From Ancylostoma caninum (taxonomy: Eukaryota; Nematoda; Chromadorea; Rhabditida; Ancylostomatidae): 64,000 bases of DNA. A program made the translations under genes and the position numbers. The DNA lies in NCBI GenBank assembly GCA_037903475.1, contig JBAJFG010000190.1, positions 496,001 through 560,000 on the forward strand, read 5' to 3'. A model generated the notes under the pieces. It was not told the DNA's origin and did not search any database. It worked only from the letters and a program-made list of their open reading frames with translations. Below, piece by piece: positions 60,201 to 64,000 of the stretch; the first letter of the stretch is position 1, and each line of letters starts with the position of its first letter.

Positions 60201-61574
60201 AAATTTGTGGAATATAACTTTCAACCACATATTACTACTAATCATTAGTTCCAAAACCCAGACTTCCCTTCACAGAAAGTATTGATCTTTTTTCAGCACT
60301 TCTGATTTTTTTGTCAACAATTACTACTATCCGGTGCAGCGTTTTCAATTCTTCTGAAAGCATCATAGCTAACGAGACAAACCAATTTGAGAAAGCAGAT
60401 ATATTTGCATAATTGATATATTTGTTAGCCGAACACGAGCTTATCAGCATACTTTATTGGTCAACGTTTCGGCGACTTCATCTTCATCAGGACTGAAAAG
60501 GGATTTATAAAAGTTGCAGCACAACCGCCTTCTCATATATGTATTGAAGAACCAGGAGATACCCCAAATGGTAAAATTTAGGGTTCGCGTTGACGAATAC
60601 GTCCCTCTAGGTTGCCTTGTTCATTGTATACCGCAATTGAAGTTTGATTAAAAACCAGTGGCGATGTAGAGCAGTGGTAAGAGGCCCGCTGCTCGTTCGC
60701 TCGATCGATGGTTCGATCCCGCCCGAGGCCAACCTAGCCCTCCATCCCTCCGGGGTGGGTGAATTGATACCAGAGGGGTCCGAGAGGATGAAGCAGTGAC
60801 TTCGTACGTCGATACCCCCCCCCCCCCGTCCCCCGGAAGTCACTGTACAGGCACATACGCATTCAACGGCTCTACGATGATCAAATTAAGTCGAATGCGT
60901 GGAGCATCCCACAGATGGGATTGATCAACACCGACCACTTTATCCTTTATCCGTTGCTTTAGCGATGGTGGCCCCTTTTAGAATGTCTTTTAATCATTCT
61001 GTTAAAAATTTTTCTGCATTACTGGATTATACCGGCTGGATTTCGCACCAAATTATTTTCGCGTATGACTTTGAGAAAATGAGGGCACCTTTGGCGGGAG
61101 TCACGTACGTTCCCGAAAAAGTTCTACCTTTTCTTCTCATCCCAACTGCGCCAATTTTGTTTCATGTAAAATGTGCTCTATTTTCCAAGTACATACATTT
61201 TTCACATTCAGTTGTCATCGCTAACTTGGGCAGAGACAGAGGCCCGTGCTGACTAAAACCACTAAGACAAATTTTATCCATCCATCTTTACATTGAGAAC
61301 TTGTCCTTTATAAAAGAGCGGGTAGATTTCGATCATCCTAGAAACGTCTGTGAATCTCGTCACTTGTTTAATTGTAATCAGTAACAATTACCGCCATCAC
61401 TGTTAACGTTGCTGCAGGAAACGACGCCGATTAGCTGCTCGCCTCGCAGTCGACGATGAAATGGAGGAGGATGAGGGCGAAGAAGATGAATGGCGCCGCA
61501 AACCGTCATCTCCCACTCCGCAGCCATGGGATCGACCAAAAGGTCGTCTTGCTAACAGGGTGACGCGCCTGTGA
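30244..61574 (+). CDS. ncbp3: NCBP3-like nuclear cap-binding subunit gene, about 14 exons
   Basis: NCBP3 pairs with NCBP1 in an alternative nuclear cap-binding complex that helps mRNA export. Exons: 30244-30297, 30631-30699, 37149-37267, 42466-42556, 43322-43469, (43887 tentative), 45491-45573, 58199-58267, 58355-58434, 58499-58571, 58652-58754, 59699-59789, 59938-60020, 61418-61574. All junctions except those of the tentative exon agree in phase. The RNP-like domain reads VRVVFVKGTDDMT..IFAEYHPCRVEIVDKSSC..FASRADCVR, matching in spacing the NCBP3 pattern (as I recall it) GVDEMST..EYPPAHIEWLDDTSC..ATRAL. An acidic run, a RRFMIAKFATNAE block like the family's LFMRFATKDD, and a charged tail with RLANRVTRL follow. 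The WLDD cap-contact motif is EIVDK here. Introns reach 12.6 kb. Confidence 0.72.
30631..30699 (+). CDS. ncbp3: NCBP3-like gene, exon 2
   Basis: After a 15-T tract ending CAG. It reads STEPEDDRASEKIFGIARRP then VAQ, donor GTATTC. The end corresponds to the family segment before the RNP domain (AKRF..LAQRNVAL in human NCBP3, from memory). Phase 0 at both ends. Confidence 0.65.
30700..37148 (+). other. Large intron 2 of the NCBP3-like gene
   Basis: No exon that fits the reading frame was found. It holds a tandem repeat at 34.31-34.53 kb, a C-run at 34.60 kb, and a GC-rich patch at 34.67-34.76 kb. The frame 33614-33823 (ILGYAVNWGSCKMNLSAEG) looks only weakly coding. Confidence 0.4.
34312..34530 (+). 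repeat. Two-copy tandem repeat, period about 120 bases
   Basis: Both units contain TATTGATTTTTCG, ACATGTCT and a final GACAAYCATTTTGTA segment, with diverged spacers. It is intronic and non-coding. Confidence 0.6.
37149..37267 (+). CDS. ncbp3: NCBP3-like gene, exon 3 (start of RNP-like domain)
   Basis: The acceptor is TTGATTTCAG. It reads LSQEDIDCLYRELRVTKESH, NVRVVFVKGTDDMTRFAVE, and leaves in phase 2 at GAAAA|GTCTCT. The donor is weak, but the phase and the length of the domain fit the next exon exactly. If unspliced, the frame stops three codons later at TAA, an alternative short C-terminus. Confidence 0.65.
40897..41304. mobile_element. TTAA-flanked MITE, copy B
   Basis: Begins TTAAAGGCAGTCACCTCG and ends GTGACACACTGCCTTTAA with TTAA at both edges. 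Internal blocks (GATCAACGGCTTGGCGCGTC, AACCCGGTTTTCG) match copies A, C and D. It lies in the intron between exons 3 and 4 of the NCBP3-like gene. Confidence 0.8.
42466..42556 (+). CDS. ncbp3: NCBP3-like gene, exon 4 (RNP-like domain core)
   Basis: A 91-base exon between TTATTCTCAG and donor GTAAGT. In phase 2 entry it reads IFAEYHPCRVEIVDKSSCLV then SFASRADCVR. A second frame is also open here, but only this one reproduces the NCBP3 domain spacing and both splice phases. Confidence 0.7.
43322..43469 (+). CDS. ncbp3: NCBP3-like gene, exon 5 (acidic linker)
   Basis: A 148-base exon after GAATTGCAG, donor GTAGGT. It reads MMIGMTKPLRRFRATRAAED, GELTDSDGEEEEGQIKQEKG and DDVALVAHT. Human NCBP3 likewise follows the RNP domain with a short NMSSLP-type segment and an acidic linker. 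Confidence 0.65.
43887..43960 (+). CDS. NCBP3-like gene, tentative exon 6
   Basis: Acceptor TTTGTATCAG. In the frame inherited from exon 5 it reads ISGFIGSVPETRRPKNFSYT and exits in phase 0, which does not match exon 7. The alternative frame EYLDSLDPFLKRDDPRISLT exits in the right phase but enters wrongly. Possible donors are at 43952 and 43961. A further small exon (for example near 44329, AAIYGSFCELPL) may resolve it. Confidence 0.3.
45491..45573 (+). CDS. ncbp3: NCBP3-like gene, exon 7
   Basis: An 83-base exon reading DDGARRWYGGLGNELLPKRG then LRYTNFK, donor GTAAAT in phase 1. It joins exactly to 58199 (K-R-D-A-P). The acceptor ATTCGTTAG is only moderate. Confidence 0.55.
48185..48365. 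mobile_element. Diverged foldback element
   Basis: TGCCGAAAGACACC..TTTTTGAACTC on the left is complementary, at roughly 75 percent by eye, to GAACTCAAAAGCGAG..CGGCACC on the right. AGAGTTGA and TGCCACA blocks further in also pair. Intronic, non-coding. Confidence 0.5.
51421..51648 (+). CDS. Unexplained 75-codon open frame without ATG
   Basis: Open from just after a TAG to TGA at 51646. It reads IELRAARATKALGYACKEPE, RVLDEEEEALEEETGTTDQH, then TDVAPLTFHRIVYRSLSKHT. The composition looks protein-like. The AAGTAG before it could be an acceptor. The surrounding exons 7 and 8 do not need it. It could be a cassette exon, a separate gene exon or a pseudogene fragment. Confidence 0.3.
   Translation: MELRAARATKALGYACKEPERVLDEEEEALEEETGTTDQHTDVAPLTFHRIVYRSLSKHTETDTKNRVPGSRPST
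52304..52704. mobile_element. TTAA-flanked MITE, copy C
   Basis: Begins TTAAAGGCAGTGTGTCACCT and ends AGGTGACACACTGCCTCTAA (the final TTAA has mutated to CTAA). It is in inverted orientation relative to copy B: GTGAAGCCGTTGATC and AACGGGGTTTTCG appear on the plus strand. Confidence 0.8.
54012..54527 (+). CDS. GIY-YIG endonuclease domain, C-terminal end of a Penelope-like ORF
   Basis: Open from after TGA at 54009-54011 to the stop at 54525. The domain reads VIYMIKCRECGDEYIGETAR (the GIY..YIG pair as IYM..YIG), then RVKEHL with the conserved arginine, ARKTLEAFWIH with the catalytic glutamate, and NPKMNRREE. A CVICPFG cysteine pair precedes it. In Penelope elements this endonuclease nicks target DNA for reverse transcription. 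No ATG precedes the domain and the RT is missing, so this copy is probably dead, but the domain itself is intact. Confidence 0.8.
   Translation, partial: RFGKATRLCLRRANLESLVTLVELLPSNLKHQLIRNRIYDRLCTTSDCVICPFGREGDCMKSCVIYMIKCRECGDEYIGETARPLCVRVKEHLEGKSSSRSSNPLGRHRAQAHNGVDYEVQATILACETEISARKTLEAFWIHIKNPKMNRREECPTITSELLPYLALCNI
54741..54776 (+). ncRNA. Hammerhead-ribozyme-like motif (degenerate core)
   Basis: CCGACGA, then a 4-bp stem GGCG-AGGA-CGCC, then GAAAC and GTC. The order and spacing match the minimal hammerheads of Penelope elements. The first core box is CCGACGA instead of CTGANGA, so U4 is changed and activity is doubtful. Confidence 0.5.
56563..56828. mobile_element. Foldback MITE with internal 39-base tandem repeat
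   Basis: Arms of about 80 bases: left CTGATAACTGTGCAGCACGA, right GCATGAGCG-like complement ending GTTATCAG at 56821-56828. Inside, AACGAAAGCTTGAGCAGCAG repeats at 56673 and 56712. A half-copy of the end occurs near 37966 (CTGCGTTCTTGCTGCACGG). Confidence 0.75.
57760..57860. repeat. Fragment related to the TTAA MITE family
   Basis: Contains CGTTGGAATCAGCGTGATGA, similar to the GCTGGAATCAGCATGGCGAA segment of the degenerate copy at 7.6-7.9 kb. No termini. Confidence 0.35.
58199..58267 (+). CDS. ncbp3: NCBP3-like gene, exon 8
   Basis: Acceptor GATTTTAG and donor GTATAC. Reads DAPKRVREDVVEVDVDAIDI then PH; phase 1 in and out. Confidence 0.65.
58355..58434 (+). CDS. ncbp3: NCBP3-like gene, exon 9 (RFAT motif)
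   Basis: Acceptor TTGTTCAG and donor GTAAGC. Reads RWRVVTSHVPERRFMIAKFA then TNAEIA. The RRFMIAKFATNAE block parallels the conserved NRLFMRFATKDDK of NCBP3. Confidence 0.7.
58499..58571 (+). CDS. ncbp3: NCBP3-like gene, exon 10
   Basis: Acceptor GTTATTAAG and donor GTGTGC. Reads EARKIIAITEDDVGRKRKKD then VDDQ, with a basic patch that could be a nuclear localisation signal. Phase 0 in, phase 1 out. Confidence 0.65.
58652..58754 (+). CDS. ncbp3: NCBP3-like gene, exon 11
   Basis: Acceptor TTATTTCCTAG and donor GTTTGT. Reads FTYTWSTEQKVRPGLNVFDE then KGNELEWDYEHDT, ending in phase 2. No known motif. Confidence 0.65.
59699..59789 (+). CDS. ncbp3: NCBP3-like gene, exon 12
   Basis: Acceptor CTTTTTCCAG and donor GTGCGT. 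Reads FYDDPNVASEKDESKPAEAD then SGAPQARVVK, a disordered charged segment; leaves in phase 0. Confidence 0.65.
59938..60020 (+). CDS. ncbp3: NCBP3-like gene, exon 13
   Basis: Acceptor AATTTCCAG and donor GTGGGT in phase 2. Reads GRGAKKGSFLYNGVGNTLAS then DELDSST. If the donor is skipped, the frame ends at a TAG about ten codons later. Confidence 0.65.
60425..60560 (-). mobile_element. Second Penelope-like terminal fragment
   Basis: On the minus strand it reads TCCTGATGAAGATGAAGTCG then CCGAAACGTTGACCAATAAAG. The CCAATAAAG tail is shared with the 54-kb element. No open frame remains. It lies in the last intron of the NCBP3-like gene. Confidence 0.6.
60460..60495 (-). ncRNA. Hammerhead-ribozyme-like motif with canonical core
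   Basis: Minus-strand CTGATGA (60490-60484) and GAAACGTT (60470-60463) are the two invariant hammerhead boxes at Penelope-type spacing. Stem II (AGATGAAGTCGCC) pairs poorly, so activity is uncertain. Confidence 0.5.
60656..60950 (+). repeat. tRNA-derived SINE
   Basis: A tRNA-like head with A box TAGAGCAGTGGTAAG (60667-60681) and B box GGTTCGATCCC (60710-60720), about 30 bases apart, is followed by an unrelated body with a C-run (60815-60828). This is a RNA polymerase III-type internal promoter and SINE structure. The 3-prime end is not sharply defined. It lies in the last intron of the NCBP3-like gene. Confidence 0.7.
61418..61574 (+). CDS. ncbp3: NCBP3-like gene, last exon
   Basis: Acceptor GTTGCTGCAG. 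Reads KRRRLAARLAVDDEMEEDEG, EEDEWRRKPSSPTPQPWDRP, KGRLANRVTRL and stop. The basic-acidic-basic tail with an RLANRVTRL ending resembles the RLG-type repeats in the NCBP3 tail. The intron before it holds a Penelope-like fragment and a SINE. Confidence 0.7.
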
Positions 61575-62385
61575 TTCGATCCAAGAAGATTCGCTTGTTG
61601 GTGCTCTTAGCACCATAGGCCTTGGACGATAGTGCAGCTGTTTCACTGAAATTTGCGACTTTCGTTGTTTGGATCTCATTATTTTGTGGAATTTTATGTT
61701 TCAACCTCTTACTCCTGTTTGTCAGGTACATCTAACAATACTTTTTGAGCTGCCGTTCTTTTTGTTAATCAAAACTGGAGTCTACATCAAAAATTGGAGG
61801 TAACTGGCTGCTGCTGTATATAAATGATAGGGGTTTTGTGAAGAATTTTGTGCTCCTGTTCTTTTTTTTTCTCATCTTCTAACATATAACAGTTTGCAGA
61901 TTTTCATGAATTTGTTGCATTTTCACAATTTCCAGTTTCCCACAACGTACATATGTAAGAGCCGGAAGAAAAGAAAGTGTAAGTTTCCAACAGGTATCAA
62001 ACCGATCCAACGGAATTGAGACCACAGCACGACAAGATACAATGAATTTATTCAAAGCAAATAAAAACCAGTACAAAAATGCAATAATGCGAAAGAAATA
62101 CAAATCAGTTCAATCCAGAAGAGTCCCAAGAGCAGAGGCGGTGGAGCTTGGATGAGGCGAGAGATTTCTTCAGGAAGCAATCAAAATCTCGGTACTGTGT
62201 TTACGTCGTGCCACGGAGGCGCTGACTAACAGAAATCAGAAAAAGCCACTCAGGCTCAAAAGGAGAAGTTGCTCTTGGCAAGCCACACAGGCGTTGCCCC
62301 ACACGAAAGAAAGAGAAAGCAAAAACTTCTTCCGAATGATTTTCCTTTCATAGCATCCGGAATCCCGCCTTTTCTGGATTCCCGC
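61575..62385. other. 3-prime flank of the NCBP3-like gene and possible retrotransposon LTR
   Basis: No gene seen. On the minus strand, just past the retroelement stop codon, GAAAAGGCGGGA (about 62373) could be a polypurine tract and the following sequence an LTR. Without the other LTR in the window this cannot be confirmed. Confidence 0.3.
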
Positions 62386-63948
62386 CTACACCGCCCGCCG
62401 TTTTAGCGGGAGGTGCCTGGGTTGATCTGCGTGATCAACCGCAGGGGTGGACATGCCCCCCCTCCTATAAGTTGACGCCCTCGTCAACCGGTCAGGCCCT
62501 ATCTGCGGCAGGTGAAAATTATGGGCCCTCCTCCTAATCACCTCATACAAGTGTTTAGCCGCCGCTACCCCTGGGTATGTGAAGTAATACTGAAAAGCAT
62601 TTTCAGGACTACCCGCATCAAGTAAAATTCTTCCATCAATAACTCTATTACAAGCTGTCACAAGCAATTGATCAGGATTAGCGAATTTTCCCACTATCGC
62701 ATCCAGTGTCATCCACACCTGGCGCATCGCCATCCATTTTTCCCTCCTGGCATCCGTTATGGGCGTCCACGCAGTGATGAGCTTACCGCCTGCTTCCAAG
62801 TGATTCTTCATCAGTTTCACTATTTCCTCGATAACCTCCCTTTCTCCTTTAGACTCCATAGGGTATACTACCAACCACGTTCCAAAGGATGTCCAGCTTT
62901 CCAGCACTTCCTGTAATTGCGCAAATGAGGTCGCCACTCTTGTGACCAATCCAGCCCTTGGTCCGTCCTTCTCGAGTAGAAACGCCGATTCCGGAGCGGC
63001 GAAACCGGTCGGTCCTTCTCTGGGAGTCCGGTTCTTCTTTGCTTCCGACGCAATTTCTTCCTTCACTCTAGCAAATGCCACTCGGTAGAAGTCCTCCACA
63101 CAGTTGTTCTCTATCGCAACGTGCTTCTCGATGCTATTCGTGGAGCATATGAACTCTGTCCATTCCGTGCAATTTTCGTATGCAAGCAAAAGTATCCGGA
63201 AAAGCGCTTCTGCGTCGAGGCACACTACCCTGTCCTTGTGCAGCTTGATCTTTTCCGCCGTGGTCAGATCGCTCCTAATGAAAATACTGGCTGTTTGCCA
63301 CGCTCCCCAAAGGTCCGAAATCGGTCGCCTTGCATACGCTCCCGGAAACGATATTCCCTTGATGTCGCCCAGCTTGGCTTCCGAGAAACACTCGTCCAGG
63401 CACTCATATTGAAGATGGCCCTTCTCCGCCGGACTCGTTATCCGAGCACCTCTGAAATGTTCAACATAATTTTTGCACACTCTAACTCTCGGTTTTCTTC
63501 CTCTGCGACCTCTAGCATGCTCTGTATCAATTCTATCATCGCCTATCGAACTAGGCACAACTCTTAGCTGATCAAACTGGATTCGCAATGGTTCGCTGTT
63601 TTCCCCAATCCGCGTTACTAAAGCTGAGTTCTCGCTCACTTCGAGTACCCTGAACGGGCCCGCCCACTCACTTACAAGTTTAGGATGGGAGTTTTTGGCT
63701 TTCTCGTTAGGTGATAAAACATAAACGCGTTCTCCAACTTTTGGGAACTTCTTCCTCTCAACTTCATGCCTACTGTCGTACGCGTTTTTCACCTTTTCCC
63801 GGACACGATCATTATATTCCCTTACTCTCTCATGCGTTTCCGCCACTGCCTGCAATATTTCCGCCTTATATTCCTCCATAGTTTTGTCCATCGAATACCA
63901 TGATATTCCCCCATTCGGAATAGTCACTGAAGGGAAAACCGGGTCCAT
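62386..63948 (-). CDS. Retrotransposon polyprotein, integrase tail plus unknown C-terminal region
   Basis: A 520-codon open frame. Residues 1-75: end of the integrase core with basic linker (HERVREYNDRVREKVKNAYD). Residues 76-125: the GPFRVLEV..SALVTRIG..QFDQLRVVP module, typical of the small beta-barrel at the integrase C-terminus in Ty3/gypsy elements. Residues 126-165 are basic (RGRRGRKPRVRV). Residues 170-520 match nothing I recognise and include GTWLVVYPMESKG and LITAWTPITD. No signal peptide or membrane span, so an envelope is unlikely. The ATG at 63948 is internal: the frame is open further upstream to a stop at 63976-63978, where a small indel appears to break the polyprotein. Confidence 0.8.
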   Translation of the reverse strand: MDPVFPSVTIPNGGISWYSMDKTMEEYKAEILQAVAETHERVREYNDRVREKVKNAYDSRHEVERKKFPKVGERVYVLSPNEKAKNSHPKLVSEWAGPFRVLEVSENSALVTRIGENSEPLRIQFDQLRVVPSSIGDDRIDTEHARGRRGRKPRVRVCKNYVEHFRGARITSPAEKGHLQYECLDECFSEAKLGDIKGISFPGAYARRPISDLWGAWQTASIFIRSDLTTAEKIKLHKDRVVCLDAEALFRILLLAYENCTEWTEFICSTNSIEKHVAIENNCVEDFYRVAFARVKEEIASEAKKNRTPREGPTGFAAPESAFLLEKDGPRAGLVTRVATSFAQLQEVLESWTSFGTWLVVYPMESKGEREVIEEIVKLMKNHLEAGGKLITAWTPITDARREKWMAMRQVWMTLDAIVGKFANPDQLLVTACNRVIDGRILLDAGSPENAFQYYFTYPGVAAAKHLYEVIRRRAHNFHLPQIGPDRLTRASTYRRGGMSTPAVDHADQPRHLPLKRRAV

Positions 63949-64000
63949 TCCATGCAGGACAAAATAAGGGCTCTCTCACGTCGCGCTGTGCGGTGTCATA
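62386..64000 (-). mobile_element. 3-prime part of a Ty3/gypsy-class LTR retrotransposon
   Basis: The minus-strand frame carries the end of an integrase and continues off the window edge. Gag, protease, reverse transcriptase and the integrase core would lie beyond 64000. It sits about 800 bases after the end of the NCBP3-like gene, on the opposite strand. Confidence 0.8.

Noticed and set aside
1..64000. CRISPR arrays, bacterial operons, rRNA genes
   Set aside because: None seen; intron-rich eukaryotic sequence with no regularly spaced repeat arrays of that kind.

Overview
This window is eukaryotic DNA, most likely from a parasitic clade V (strongylid, hookworm-like) nematode. Evidence: AT-rich sequence, many short exons with tight TTTNCAG acceptors and GTRAGT donors, an interstitial block of the nematode telomere hexamer TTAGGC (12.5 kb), mariner/Tc, TTAA-flanked and hAT-like elements, and a Penelope-type element. 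There are no bacterial operons and no long single-exon host genes. The species assignment is inference; nothing here identifies a species directly.

Layout. 0-3.1 kb: repeats only, including a 202-base tandem duplication and a hAT-like MITE with an 8-base target duplication. About 3.5-8.5 kb, plus strand: short exons of an unrecognised lysine/glutamate-rich protein, broken up by a 72-base tandem repeat, an inverted pair of tRNA-Ser-like SINE heads and foldback elements. 11.6-13.8 kb, minus strand: three well-supported exons of ALG14, the membrane subunit of the UDP-GlcNAc transferase that makes the second step of dolichol-linked oligosaccharide assembly; the last exon was not found. 15-30 kb: mostly transposon debris (a 9-base-TSD element, mariner remnants, two TTAA elements sharing one TTAA, a 927-base element with perfect 28-base inverted ends), plus isolated orphan exons.

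30.2-61.6 kb (or from 15.6 kb with an alternative first exon), plus strand: a long gene that I read as the nematode homologue of NCBP3, the alternative nuclear cap-binding subunit acting in mRNA export. Most exons were joined by hand with consistent splice phases, and the RNP-like domain is split over two exons 5.2 kb apart. Its introns carry a Penelope-like element remnant with a GIY-YIG endonuclease domain between perfect 70-base inverted arms and hammerhead-ribozyme-like ends, several MITEs, and a tRNA-derived SINE.

61.6-64.0 kb: the 3-prime part of a Ty3/gypsy-class retrotransposon on the minus strand. It has the integrase tail plus an unexplained C-terminal region of about 350 residues, and a frame break lies at the window edge.

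The two recognised host genes serve unrelated housekeeping jobs (ER N-glycosylation; nuclear RNA export). The repeats are independent insertions into their introns and the spaces between them.
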